DNA from: Pseudomonas sp. K2I15
GTDB taxonomy: Bacteria > Pseudomonadota > Gammaproteobacteria > Pseudomonadales > Pseudomonadaceae
Assembly (NCBI RefSeq): GCF_002204795.1
Contig: NZ_NIXO01000013.1
Span: 61,924-125,923, forward strand
DNA: 64,000 bases
Reading direction: 5' to 3'
The notes under the pieces: model-generated
Databases searched by the model: none
What the model saw: only the letters and a program-made list of their open reading frames with translations
What the model was told of the DNA's origin: nothing
Made by a program: the position numbers and the translations under genes
Part shown: positions 40,201 through 49,657 of the stretch, in pieces
How the letters are laid out: the number at the start of each line of letters is the position of its first letter
Position numbering within the stretch: the stretch's first letter is position 1

Positions 40201-41868
40201 ATGGTTGAAAAGCCTACGGATGATCGGCCTAACACCCCTCACGTCCCCAGTGAGGACGGTATTCCTGCTCCTAGTGGAGCTGCCAACCTTATCGACACTG
40301 ACTACGTCATCGGTCAAGACAATATCAAAGGAGAGTTTTCGTTCTCGCTCGATATCCACGGCAAAGTATTTATCATTTCAGCCGCCACAATTTTACTGTT
40401 CGTGATTCTGACATTGGCACTGCAGAATGAGGTAGAACCCCTCTTCAGCGCCATCCGGAACTGGTTGACTAGTCACCTCGCCTGGCTCTTCATGAGCATT
40501 GCGAACGTTTTTGTGGTGCTGTGCATTGCGTTGATTTTCTCCCCATTGGGAAAGGTGCGTTTGGGCGGCAGAGATGCCAAACCAGACCACTCCTACGTCG
40601 GATGGTTTTCAATGCTGTTTGCCGCGGGCATGGGCATTGGCTTGATGTTTTATGGCGTCGCCGAACCCATGTCGCATTACGCGGCGTCCATGGGAGGCGT
40701 GACAGTCGATGCGAGCGGCGTGCGTACGGACTGGGCGCCGTTGGGCGGTGCAGCAGGCGATATGAAAGCATCCGCCGACTTGGCAATGGCCGCTACGATC
40801 TTTCATTGGGGACTTCATCCCTGGGCGATCTATGCGATTGTGGCGTTGTCCCTGGCGTTGTTTTCTTACAACAAGGGCTTACCGCTTTCGATACGCTCGA
40901 TTTTCTATCCACTGTTGGGTGAGCGCGTTTGGGGCTGGCCGGGGCATATCATCGATATCCTGGCGGTATTCGCCACGCTATTCGGGTTGGCAACCTCTCT
41001 GGGCATTGGTGCAGAACAGGCTGCCGCGGGGATTGAATATCTCTTCGGGATACAATCGACGAATCTCAGTAAAGTCGTGCTGATCGTTGGCATTACCTTG
41101 ATCGCGCTGTGGTCAGTCCTTTCCGGTTTGGACAAGGGCGTCAAAATGCTTTCCCAGATCAATATGGGACTCGCATTGCTCTTACTGGTGTTTATCATCG
41201 TAGTGGGACCGACCTTGGCCATCTTCACAGGGTTCTTCAAGAACCTGGTGACGTATGTTGAATACCTGCCGGCACTGTCGAATCCATTCGGCCGCACTGA
41301 CACCCAATTCACCCAAGGCTGGACTGCCTTCTACTGGGCGTGGTGGATCAGTTGGTCGCCGTTTGTAGGCATGTTTATCGCGCGCGTCAGTCGTGGTCGA
41401 ACGGTCAGAGAGTTTCTGATCTCGGTCTTGCTCGTTCCCTCAGTGGTGTCTGTGCTGTGGATGACAACGTTCGGCGGAACGGCCATTGACCAAACGACCT
41501 TACAGGGCCTGGTGGGCGTCAAGGACGCTGTGCTGGAGCTGAAGTTGTTCGCCATGCTGGGAGAGCTGCCGCTTAAAGAGATCACCTCCTTCCTGGGCAT
41601 CGTTCTGGTCATTGTGTTTTTTATTACATCCTCGGACTCAGGCTCCTTGGTAATCGATACGATCACCGCCGGCGGCAAGGTGGATGCGCCTGTGCCTCAA
41701 CGAGTGTTCTGGGCAGTCATCGAGGGCGTGATTGCGATTGCCCTTCTGTTGGGTGGGGGGCTGGTGGCACTGCAGGCAATGGCAGTATCCACAGGTTTAC
41801 CTTTCGCAATCGTTCTAATGCTCGGGTGTATATCGCTGGTGAAAGGACTGATGTCGGAGCCTCGTTAG
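40201..41868 (+). CDS. BCCT-family betaine/choline/carnitine transporter
   Basis: A 555-residue secondary transporter. Family signs are MGIGLMFYGVAEPMSHYA, the WGLHPWAIYAIV aromatic segment, and TAFYWAWWISWSPFVGMFIARVSRGRTVREF in parts, which holds the tryptophan-rich box of helix 8 that binds the quaternary amine. The first 60 residues are an acidic cytosolic tail. These transporters take up compatible solutes with Na+ or H+ under osmotic stress. A short hairpin (GCGCGTT/AACGCGC, 40166-40181) precedes the AAGGAG ribosome site. Confidence 0.92.
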   Translation: MVEKPTDDRPNTPHVPSEDGIPAPSGAANLIDTDYVIGQDNIKGEFSFSLDIHGKVFIISAATILLFVILTLALQNEVEPLFSAIRNWLTSHLAWLFMSIANVFVVLCIALIFSPLGKVRLGGRDAKPDHSYVGWFSMLFAAGMGIGLMFYGVAEPMSHYAASMGGVTVDASGVRTDWAPLGGAAGDMKASADLAMAATIFHWGLHPWAIYAIVALSLALFSYNKGLPLSIRSIFYPLLGERVWGWPGHIIDILAVFATLFGLATSLGIGAEQAAAGIEYLFGIQSTNLSKVVLIVGITLIALWSVLSGLDKGVKMLSQINMGLALLLLVFIIVVGPTLAIFTGFFKNLVTYVEYLPALSNPFGRTDTQFTQGWTAFYWAWWISWSPFVGMFIARVSRGRTVREFLISVLLVPSVVSVLWMTTFGGTAIDQTTLQGLVGVKDAVLELKLFAMLGELPLKEITSFLGIVLVIVFFITSSDSGSLVIDTITAGGKVDAPVPQRVFWAVIEGVIAIALLLGGGLVALQAMAVSTGLPFAIVLMLGCISLVKGLMSEPR

Positions 41869-41907
41869 CAAATCGGGTTTTCGCTGTCAGCGCACAGCAA
41901 ACAACCC

Positions 41908-41938
41908 CTGACGCCATCGCCTGGAGCGATGGCGTCAG
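41908..41938. terminator. strong hairpin after the BCCT gene
   Basis: CTGACGCCATCGC and GCGATGGCGTCAG form a perfect 13-bp stem with loop CTGGA, 40 bases after the stop. No T-run follows, but the position fits an operon end. The rest of the spacer to the chemoreceptor holds only its promoter. Confidence 0.65.
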
Positions 41939-42142
41939 CCTGAGCGGCCGACATTTACGACGAAAAAACCCTCTCCGTAAGAATTTGGTACATGCCTGCA
42001 TGACCGTTCACGTTCCGGTTTCCAGCAGAATTCCATATTTGAAACTCAAACGTAGATAAGCACTGTCGCACTGGATATCAGCAAATGCATCACCGGATGC
42101 GCGCAGGCGACTTAGCAGAGCAGTTAAAAGCGAGAGGCCTGA

Positions 42143-42169
42143 TTAAGTTTATTAACGTCAGGTCGATAG
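42143..42169 (+). promoter_or_regulatory. sigma-28 (FliA)-type promoter of the chemoreceptor
   Basis: TTAAGTTT at 42143-42150, an 11-base spacer, and GTCGATAG at 42162-42169 resemble the flagellar consensus TAAAGTTT-N11-GCCGATAA with few mismatches. It ends 41 bases before the chemoreceptor ATG. Flagellar control of chemoreceptor genes is well established. Confidence 0.65.
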
Positions 42170-42210
42170 TCTAGATACCTAGATCATTCCCTCGCAGTCA
42201 GGAAGCTCGC

Positions 42211-43830
42211 ATGCACCTTAGAAATCTCAACGTAGCTCCACGCGCTTCCTTGTTTTTTGCGTCAATCATTATGTTGGTCTTTGTGCTCGGCGCAGTTGCT
42301 GCTGTGCAGATGGGCAAGCTGCGGGACGCCGAAAAAGATGTCGAAACCAATTGGCTTCCAAGTGTCCGACAAACGGCACTGATGAACGTTGGAGTAATGC
42401 GGCTCAGACTTGAAACTCAACGTGCACTCGCTGACCCTCAAGCACTTCAATCGACGGTTGCGTCCTTCGCAGGTTACCGGAGGGCTTTCGCGGATGCGGT
42501 TCTGAATTATGAACCGCTAATCGCTAACAACGACGAACGCACGCGTTATCTAGTAGTGAAAGCATCCGCCGATGCGTATGCCAAACAGTTGGATATCCTA
42601 GAACCTTTGATGGCGCGCGGTGACATATCTGCCGCTGTCAACCTGGTGAGTACAGGTATCCGGCCGTTGACTAATAGGATGGAGGGTGAAATCAAAGCTC
42701 TGACCGACTTCAACAACGACGGCGCCACAGCGGCTGGGCAATACGCAACCAATACTTACTCCAACGGTATCTGGGTAATCATTGGCCTTATTTCAGTTGT
42801 CGTAGTCCTAACTGTGGCGTTGGCAACACTTCTGACCAAGAGCATTACGACCCCAATCGGTGCAGCGTTATCTGTGGCAGAACGCATCGCCGGCAGTGAT
42901 CTCTCCAAAGAAGTGCACGTCAGCGGGAAGGATGAAGCCGGACGCCTGTTAAATGCGCTGGCCCAAATGCAAGAGAACCTTCGCAGAACCATCATGCAAA
43001 TCGGCGACTCATCTACACAGCTGGCCTCCGCCGCAGAAGAAATGACAGCGGTCACTGAGGAATCCAGTCGAGGTCTCATCTCCCAAAATGATGAGGTCAA
43101 CCAAGCTGCCACTGCGGTAACTGAGATGAGTGCGGCGGTTGATGAGGTGGCCCGTAATGCGGAGTCGGCCTCGGAAGAGTCGCGTCGCACCCAGGGCTTT
43201 ACTGAGACCGGTTTAGAGCGAGTCTCTCAAACGTTGAAGTCGATTCAAAAACTCAGCGGCAATGTTGAAGCCACGAGTGACAAGATTCAGGTTTTGTCAC
43301 AGCGGGCTCAAAGCATCAACAAAGTCGTCGAAGTGATTCGTGCAATCGCAGAGCAAACTAACCTTCTGGCGTTGAACGCAGCGATTGAAGCTGCCAGGGC
43401 TGGTGAGCAAGGTCGCGGCTTTGCAGTCGTTGCTGACGAGGTCAGGGCGTTGGCGCACAGAACGCAGTCTTCCACTCAAGAGATCGAACAGATGATCTCC
43501 GCAATGCAGAGCGATTCAGCTGAAGCAGTCGAAGCCATGAGTAAAAGCAAAGAGCTAGCAACTCAATCCCTCGATGTGGCACAGGAGGCCAGCAGTTCAC
43601 TGGATCAGATCGCCAAGGCCATTACGCAGATTAATGAGCGAAATATGTTGATCGCAACTGCGTCTGAAGAACAGGCCCATGTTGCCCGAGAAGTTGATCG
43701 TAATCTCGTCAGCATTCGAGAGCTTGCCGTGCAGAGTTCTGCAGGCGCCAGTCAAACAGCCAGCGCATGCGGGGAAATGTCAAAGCTGGCGGTTGATCTT
43801 AATAAGATGGTGAATCGCTTCGTTGTTTGA
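42211..43830 (+). CDS. methyl-accepting chemotaxis protein
   Basis: A 539-residue receptor with an N-terminal membrane helix (about 13-33), a four-helix-bundle-type periplasmic domain (about 35-185), a second helix (about 188-210), a HAMP domain (about 212-265) and a long methyl-accepting coiled coil. The signalling tip is [35 protein letters not shown] in parts. It senses an unknown ligand and feeds CheA/CheW. It lacks a C-terminal CheR-tethering pentapeptide. It stands alone, flanked by osmotic genes, with its own promoter. Confidence 0.95.
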   Translation: MHLRNLNVAPRASLFFASIIMLVFVLGAVAAVQMGKLRDAEKDVETNWLPSVRQTALMNVGVMRLRLETQRALADPQALQSTVASFAGYRRAFADAVLNYEPLIANNDERTRYLVVKASADAYAKQLDILEPLMARGDISAAVNLVSTGIRPLTNRMEGEIKALTDFNNDGATAAGQYATNTYSNGIWVIIGLISVVVVLTVALATLLTKSITTPIGAALSVAERIAGSDLSKEVHVSGKDEAGRLLNALAQMQENLRRTIMQIGDSSTQLASAAEEMTAVTEESSRGLISQNDEVNQAATAVTEMSAAVDEVARNAESASEESRRTQGFTETGLERVSQTLKSIQKLSGNVEATSDKIQVLSQRAQSINKVVEVIRAIAEQTNLLALNAAIEAARAGEQGRGFAVVADEVRALAHRTQSSTQEIEQMISAMQSDSAEAVEAMSKSKELATQSLDVAQEASSSLDQIAKAITQINERNMLIATASEEQAHVAREVDRNLVSIRELAVQSSAGASQTASACGEMSKLAVDLNKMVNRFVV

Positions 43831-43878
43831 AAAAAATGACGCAGGACACGCGATGTGTGCCTGGCGCGATGAGGGCTC

Positions 43879-44064
43879 TCAAACGGATAATGAGACACGC
43901 TGAGTGCTTGACTGGAAGTCTTTTGAAAGCTCAATCAACGAGGTAATGGCAGCCCGCGCTTGCAGGCTATTCCTCCCGCACATCGATCCGGTTACGGCCG
44001 ATGCCTGAGCCAGGATGTCACAAGCATTCACCATACGGAGTACCGCTAGTGAATCAATGCCCAC
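43879..44064 (-). CDS. short DUF3077/DUF6124-like ORF, doubtful
   Basis: A frame of 61 codons from GTG 44064. The line LRMVNACDILAQASAVTGSM followed by ITSLIELSKDF resembles the helical repeats of small Pseudomonas DUF3077/DUF6124 proteins. There is no good ribosome site and an in-frame stop lies only 12 codons upstream, so it may be the tail of a decayed gene. Confidence 0.3.
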   Translation of the reverse strand: MGIDSLAVLRMVNACDILAQASAVTGSMCGRNSLQARAAITSLIELSKDFQSSTQRVSLSV

Positions 44065-44112
44065 AGGAATATCGGTCGGACAGGCGCTAACGTTTCACTA
44101 TCAAGCGGTGAC

Positions 44113-44835
44113 TCAGTTCCATAACTCGCCAACAGGCGTTGACGCTGAGTAATAAGTCGCTACCTGCGCCTGCAAAAGTTCTGCGGTTGCCAGGGCATCG
44201 GTTAATGCATGGTGAGCGTGATAAGCCGGAAGACCAAGGCGCGCCCGGCTATCCGCCAGCCTTATGGACGGTTGTGAGCGCCCCATAAGTCGGGCGAACC
44301 ATCCACGTTTTTGCCTATGTAGTCGGGCTTCCAGTTGCATCGTATCAATGACCGGGAACTCAAACCCCTCCCCTAAATGCCTACGCACTGCCTGATCCAA
44401 AAAGGCTCGCTCAATATTCCGATAATGGACGACCATCACCTTGCCTGCCATGGCGTCCAGCAATGGGGCCAGTACCTGCTCAAAGGTGGGAGCATCTGAA
44501 ATTTCAGCATGGGTTATGTGATGAAACGTCACCGACTTTTCATTCAGCTCGGACGCTGGTTTTATCACCCAGTAAAGCGAACTCCCACAATAAATGCGCT
44601 GCAGCGTGAACGGCATTACCCCGATGCTCACAATACTGTCAGCCTGTGCATCAAGGCCGGTGGTTTCCACGTCCATGGCCAGCAGTTGCAAGCTGTCAAT
44701 GGAGGTCTGTGCCGAGACCGCGCCGGCTTGATAGAACTGTCGCAAGCGGCTGTTAACGGCATTGTCTGCCAGGGTCTCGAACCTGGAAGACCACTCCAGC
44801 ACTTTATGATTGGGCTGCGCTTTCACGTGTTTCAT
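44113..44835 (-). CDS. DEDDh 3'-5' exonuclease (DnaQ-like)
   Basis: A 240-residue protein with the RNase H-like exonuclease fold. Catalytic residues are visible: Asp/Glu in LAMDVETTGLD (about 54-56), Asp in VVHYRNIERAFLDQAV, and His/Asp in YHAHHALTDALATAELL. It degrades single-stranded nucleic acid 3' to 5'. Its start overlaps the upstream cNMP/CBS gene by 4 bases; the same pair occurs beside acetate permease genes in P. aeruginosa (from memory), so the two act together in signalling that is not fully known. Confidence 0.9.
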   Translation of the reverse strand: MKHVKAQPNHKVLEWSSRFETLADNAVNSRLRQFYQAGAVSAQTSIDSLQLLAMDVETTGLDAQADSIVSIGVMPFTLQRIYCGSSLYWVIKPASELNEKSVTFHHITHAEISDAPTFEQVLAPLLDAMAGKVMVVHYRNIERAFLDQAVRRHLGEGFEFPVIDTMQLEARLHRQKRGWFARLMGRSQPSIRLADSRARLGLPAYHAHHALTDALATAELLQAQVATYYSASTPVGELWN

Positions 44836-46712
44836 GACGACAGGCGACCCTTTGACGGATAACGGAAGCGCAAGAAATTCTGGCCATTACTCAAGACCTG
44901 AAACGCCTCTTTGAGATTATGTCGTTCACTGTTGGAAAAGCGTTCCGGCTCAACATAATTATTGAGCGCCGCTCCCTGCTCCAGTGCGTCAACCTGATGT
45001 CGAATTCGCACCATCGACAGGAACTCCAGCGCGTATCGGAGTTGCTTTAATGCTTCAGGCGGAATGACGTTGCTGTTCGCGATGGCGTCCATACGATCAA
45101 ATGAATTCTGCGCGGTACTGCCACACGCGAGCGCGTGGATGCGGATCAGGTCTGTAAGCGGTGCGGTACCTCGCCCCTTCAGGTTGATGATCCGTTTGTG
45201 CTGTCCGTCTGTCTCAACCACAAAGGTCCGGAAAAAGCCCAATGGCGGCGTCCGGTTAAGGGCAATTCGAGCCATGGCACTTAGAAAAACAGGATGTGCG
45301 CTGGATTTTCGAGCACACAGAACTTTCAGTTCCTGCACAAGCTCGAGCTCGCCAAACACACCATCCAGATCGAAAAAAATACAACTATTGAGCAACGTCT
45401 TGGGGTTTGGCTTTTCGATCCACTGATCAAAATAACTTCGCCATACCTTCAACGGCTGACGCCACTGATCGTTCGTCGCCATGATTCCGCCTTTGCAATA
45501 GCTGTAACCGCATGCGGCCAGGCCATCACTCACAAACGTCGCCAACGCTCGGAAGTAAGCATCGTGCTGGATTGGATCGAAGCGGTCGTCGAGCACCAGG
45601 GCATTATCCTGGTCCGTCACCAACAACTGCTCATCACGCGCCATGGAACCCAACACCATAAAGCAGTAAGGCACCGGAGGCGGCCCTAGTTTTTTCTCTG
45701 CGAGCTCCAGCAAACGCTGGGTAAAGGCCCGGCCAATACCGGAAATCGCGCTACCAATCATGTGCGCCGTCGCGCCGTCACGCACCATGCGGATGTAGGT
45801 TCCGCGCAGGTCACGCAGAAGCGATTTAAGGCCGTCGACCGAAGTCTGGTTAGAGATTCGGTTTACCAGGTACAAACTGCTGTGTGACTCGTAGCGGATG
45901 ATATCCGACAGGTTGATCAGCCCAATCGGATGGCCATGATGGACCACCGGCAGATGGTGAATATTACGGCGCAACATCACCAGCATCGCTTCAAACACTG
46001 AGTCGTCTGCGCCTATCGTTACCGGCTCGGCCGTCATGATGTCTCGGGCAGCCGTTTCGTCAGCGTTTCGGCCGGCCGCGACAACACGTGTGCGAAGGTC
46101 CCGATCCGTCACGATCCCTTGGATTTCAGCCGCCTGCAAGCCCGCTGATGACATCACTAGAACGCAAGAAACGCTTTGTTCTGTCATGATTTTTGCCGCA
46201 TCGCCGACGCAGGTATCCGACGAGACCCACACCAAGGGCCGAGAGATAAGTCCTCGGCATTTGAGCTGAATAAGCTCACTGGCACGCCCCTGCGCCTCAA
46301 CGGCAGTCTTAAGCCTGGAGTGCCCCTCAGCTTCAACGAAGTCGGCGAAAGCATCATGCTGCGCGCAAAGGTCAGCGAACACGTCGGCGGGTATGTAATA
46401 GATCAGGCTATCTTCCAAGGCCCGGGCGGGAAAACGTACCTTGTTACTGCGCAATAAACCGGCCTGACCGAAGAGGTCGCCTTCGACAAGTCGGTTGTAG
46501 AGCTCGCCATTGCGCCGGTAAATCTCCACCGCACCGCTACGCACATAGTGCAAGTCATGAATGATCGCGCCCGCTTCAAGGATGTCGCTGCCGGCCTTGA
46601 AATAACTCACTTCTACCCGCCGAGCGATGGCGTCTACCGATTCCTTTGGCAGCGTATCAAATGGAGCAAAACGATAGAGGTGGTCGCTGATCTCCTGTAA
46701 CTCGATTTGCAT
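44832..46712 (-). CDS. cNMP-binding / CBS / DUF294 putative nucleotidyltransferase
   Basis: A 626-residue cytoplasmic signalling protein. Domain order: cyclic-nucleotide-binding-like (about 10-125), two CBS domains (about 150-280, with TDRDLRTRVV and HHLPVVHHGHPIGLINLSDI), the DUF294 nucleotidyltransferase (about 330-440, with GSMARDEQLLVTDQDNALV showing GSxxR-E and DxD) and its C-terminal helical part. GlnD and GlnE have related domains. It probably senses nucleotide or energy status and modifies a partner; the target is unknown. It is coupled to the exonuclease downstream. Confidence 0.88.
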   Translation of the reverse strand: MQIELQEISDHLYRFAPFDTLPKESVDAIARRVEVSYFKAGSDILEAGAIIHDLHYVRSGAVEIYRRNGELYNRLVEGDLFGQAGLLRSNKVRFPARALEDSLIYYIPADVFADLCAQHDAFADFVEAEGHSRLKTAVEAQGRASELIQLKCRGLISRPLVWVSSDTCVGDAAKIMTEQSVSCVLVMSSAGLQAAEIQGIVTDRDLRTRVVAAGRNADETAARDIMTAEPVTIGADDSVFEAMLVMLRRNIHHLPVVHHGHPIGLINLSDIIRYESHSSLYLVNRISNQTSVDGLKSLLRDLRGTYIRMVRDGATAHMIGSAISGIGRAFTQRLLELAEKKLGPPPVPYCFMVLGSMARDEQLLVTDQDNALVLDDRFDPIQHDAYFRALATFVSDGLAACGYSYCKGGIMATNDQWRQPLKVWRSYFDQWIEKPNPKTLLNSCIFFDLDGVFGELELVQELKVLCARKSSAHPVFLSAMARIALNRTPPLGFFRTFVVETDGQHKRIINLKGRGTAPLTDLIRIHALACGSTAQNSFDRMDAIANSNVIPPEALKQLRYALEFLSMVRIRHQVDALEQGAALNNYVEPERFSNSERHNLKEAFQVLSNGQNFLRFRYPSKGRLSS

Positions 46713-47012
46713 GAAACCTCGAAATGCTGAAAAGAATTAAAGTTACGAGCGCCCTACATCGCAAAGGGCAGTGGCCTTTCTGTGTCGCCCACCACATCAC
46801 ATCCCGATACGAGGATCAAGCGCCACGTCTGATCTACGCTATGAGTGGCAACAACTGCTGCGTAACGGCGGGCCGTCATATTTATAATCCCGGCAGGCGC
46901 GGCATTCACTGAATGCACAGCGCTGACGGCGGTTATTTCTGAACGGTCAGAAGCATTTGCGATCTGCATTGCCGAGGGTGCTTTCCTCATCCTGTTTTAT
47001 TGGAGCGGGTCA
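46713..47012. other. divergent spacer before the NhaP gene
   Basis: Three hundred bases between the divergent DUF294 and antiporter genes. No gene is visible. GGCGGGCCGTC near 46868 is GC-rich but I cannot assign it to an RNA family. Confidence 0.35.
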
Positions 47013-48266
47013 ATGCTGGACATTATTGCGATCTTCCTTTGCATCACGGCAGTACTTGCCTATCTCAATCGGCGCTACGTCGGCCTGCCATCCGCCATCG
47101 GTGTGATGGGCATTGCCTTGGGCCTGTCACTATTGAATATGGCATTCGATGCGCTGGGCTTTCATGCCTTGCATACCCTTGAGCAGTCGCTGGTGGAGTC
47201 CATCGACTTTTCCGAACTGCTGATGCAAGGCATGTTGTCATTGCTGCTCTTTGCTGGGGCGTTGCATGTGGACCTAGCGGAGCTGCGGGCCTACAAATGG
47301 CAGGTTGCATCCTTGGCGGTAGTAGGGACAACGCTCTCAACATTGTTCATCGGCTTCGGGCTCTGGGCGTTGTTGTCCCTCACAGAACTGCAGCTACCGT
47401 TGTCTTATTGCATGGTGTTTGGCGCGCTGATCTCCCCCACCGACCCCATCGCCGTGATGGGTATTCTGAAATCTGCCGGCGCGCCCCATAGCGTGGAACT
47501 GGTCATTTCCGGTGAGTCACTGTTCAACGACGGCGTGAGTGTCGTGCTGTTTTCGCTGATCGTTGCAATGATCGCCAGCGGGGAGACACCGTCGGTTATC
47601 GGTGCATCGCATCTGTTACTCAAGGAAGCCGGAGGCGGTGCTCTGTTAGGCGCCTGCGTGGGCTATATCACTTACAGAATGCTCAAGAGTATCGATAGCT
47701 ATCAGGAGGAAGTGCTCATCACCCTGGCCGCGGTTCTCGGCGCCTATGCACTCGCCACTCAGTTCCATGTTTCCGGCCCATTGGCGATGGTGGTGATGGG
47801 ACTGATTGTGGGTAACCAAGGGCGCTCCCATGCGATGTCCGAGCAGACTGAAAAAAACCTGGATATGTTCTGGGAACTGATCGATGAAATACTCAATGCG
47901 GTGCTGTTTGTATTGATCGGGTTGGAAGTCGTTCTGATCCAGTTCTCCAACCCATTGCTCACCACGGGCCTGCTGGTCATATTGCTGACCTTGTTATCAC
48001 GATTGTTGACTGTAGGGGTTCCCATCGCGGTATTGGGTAAACGCTTCCGCCTACCGGAAGGTGCCTGGAGTGTGATGACCTGGGGCGGCCTGCGTGGCGG
48101 GATATCGGTAGCATTGGCGTTGTCGCTGCCCTCAGGGGCGGCTCGCGATATCGTGGTTTCCCTGACGTACCTGGTGGTCGTTTTTTCTATCCTGATCCAA
48201 GGCATGTCGATTGGTAAATTGGTCAGGCGAGTCATTCCGTGTGTGGCAACCAAATACGAGGGATGA
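47013..48266 (+). CDS. CPA1-family Na+/H+ antiporter (NhaP-like)
   Basis: A 417-residue cation:proton antiporter with about 12 helices. Family motifs are FGALISPTDPIAVMGIL, GESLFNDGVSVVLFSLIVAM with the ion-binding Asn-Asp pair, and WGGLRGGISVALALSLP. It exports Na+ (or K+) for H+. The start at ATG 47013 has GGAGCGGG upstream at 8 bases. With NhaA it gives the region two antiporters of distinct families, which suits alkaline or saline conditions. Confidence 0.92.
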   Translation: MLDIIAIFLCITAVLAYLNRRYVGLPSAIGVMGIALGLSLLNMAFDALGFHALHTLEQSLVESIDFSELLMQGMLSLLLFAGALHVDLAELRAYKWQVASLAVVGTTLSTLFIGFGLWALLSLTELQLPLSYCMVFGALISPTDPIAVMGILKSAGAPHSVELVISGESLFNDGVSVVLFSLIVAMIASGETPSVIGASHLLLKEAGGGALLGACVGYITYRMLKSIDSYQEEVLITLAAVLGAYALATQFHVSGPLAMVVMGLIVGNQGRSHAMSEQTEKNLDMFWELIDEILNAVLFVLIGLEVVLIQFSNPLLTTGLLVILLTLLSRLLTVGVPIAVLGKRFRLPEGAWSVMTWGGLRGGISVALALSLPSGAARDIVVSLTYLVVVFSILIQGMSIGKLVRRVIPCVATKYEG

Positions 48267-48373
48267 ACCCTCGGCCCGACAAAACACTCAATTAAGGATA
48301 ATCAACTCACCGCCTTCGTTTCCCTGAATCCTTACGGTGGGTCCCGTCGTGTTATTTGCAGAAGGTATAAAAA

Positions 48374-49651
48374 ATGCTCGCACGCTGGCGCTGGGTGCTA
48401 CACCAAATGACCAAACGGCTGTGGTTCAGGGCGAGCCTGTTTTCCTTGCTGGGTATTGCGACCGCGTTACTCGCCGTTTTCTGCAAGGACTACATTCCCG
48501 AGTCGTTGCCCGCCCGCATTGGTGCCGACGCCGTCGATAAGATATTGGGCATCATTGCCTCAAGCATGCTCGCGGTGACGACCTTTTCGTTAAGCACGAT
48601 GGTCAGCGCCTATGGTGCGGCGAGCAGCGGTGTGACGCCCCGGGCCACCACCCTGGTGATGGAAGACACCACGACACAAAATGCCCTGGCCACCTTTATC
48701 GGCTCCTTCCTGTTCAGCCTAGTTGGGATCATTGCGCTGAGTACCGGCGCCTACGGTAAACAAGGGAGGGTTTTGCTATTCGCGGTAACCATTGTCGTGG
48801 TCATTCTGATTGTCTACACGCTGCTGCGCTGGATCGATCATTTGTCCAAGCTTGGGCGGGTGGGAGAAACTATTGACCGTGTCGAGCAGGCAGCCATTGA
48901 TGCCATTAACAATCGAGTCCAATGGCCGCATTTGGGGGCAGCCGCCTACCCTTGCGAGTCAGTGATCCCCAGTTCTGCGCTGATCATCACAAGCCTCCAC
49001 ACGGGGTACGTCCAGCATATTGACGTTCAGGCGTTAGGCGCGATCGCCAACACAGACGAGATACAGATATTTATGGACGTCTTGCCGGGAAGCTTTGTGC
49101 ATATCGGCATGCCGCTCGCAAGAACCGTTAGCTTGAGCAAGGCACGCGGGGAGGAACTGGCGTCGAGCAACGAAAAAATCATTGCTACCCTGGCTATCGG
49201 CGTGCGTCGAACGTTCGAACACGACCCCCGGTTCGGCTTGTCAGTGTTGTCGGAGATCGCCTCCCGCGCCTTGTCGCCGGCCGTCAATGACCCCGGCACC
49301 GCCATTGACGTCATTGGGCGCGGCGTCAGAAGCCTGACATGTTGGGGTACACCTAAAGAACCCGCCGCGAAAATCGACGCTGACTGCCAGCACGTTTACC
49401 TGCGCGGTTTGACCGTGGATGACCTGTTCGATGACTTCTTCGCACCGATTGCCAGAGATGGCGCGGGTCTAGTGGAAGTCGACCTGCGCATGATGAAGGC
49501 CCTTGTAAGCCTGGCACAGATAAACCCGGCGATGTTCAGGGGTGCCTGTACCCGGCACGCAGAACTGCTGCTCAAGCACGCGAACACTGCACTTGTACTC
49601 GAAGAGGACCGGCACAAGCTCAGAGCAGCGGCGCGACCGCTGCTGCACTGA
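48374..49651 (+). CDS. DUF2254 membrane protein
   Basis: A 425-residue protein with four membrane helices in the first 160 residues (FSLLGIATALLAVFC, ILGIIASSMLAVTTFSLSTMV, FIGSFLFSLVGIIALSTGAYG, LFAVTIVVVILIVYTLL) and a long soluble part. This is DUF2254, a family of unknown function. The IGVRRTFEHDPRFGLSVLSEIASRALSPAVNDPGTA region (in parts) is its most conserved block. It is 6 bases from the convergent ClC gene and probably deals with membrane ion or stress conditions, by context only. Confidence 0.85.
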   Translation: MLARWRWVLHQMTKRLWFRASLFSLLGIATALLAVFCKDYIPESLPARIGADAVDKILGIIASSMLAVTTFSLSTMVSAYGAASSGVTPRATTLVMEDTTTQNALATFIGSFLFSLVGIIALSTGAYGKQGRVLLFAVTIVVVILIVYTLLRWIDHLSKLGRVGETIDRVEQAAIDAINNRVQWPHLGAAAYPCESVIPSSALIITSLHTGYVQHIDVQALGAIANTDEIQIFMDVLPGSFVHIGMPLARTVSLSKARGEELASSNEKIIATLAIGVRRTFEHDPRFGLSVLSEIASRALSPAVNDPGTAIDVIGRGVRSLTCWGTPKEPAAKIDADCQHVYLRGLTVDDLFDDFFAPIARDGAGLVEVDLRMMKALVSLAQINPAMFRGACTRHAELLLKHANTALVLEEDRHKLRAAARPLLH

Positions 49652-49657
49652 CCCAAT

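Noticed and set aside
46860..46900. GC-rich GGGCCGTC stretch before the NhaP gene as a second riboswitch
   Set aside because: Only one block is similar to the nhaA leader and no stem pairing around it is convincing.
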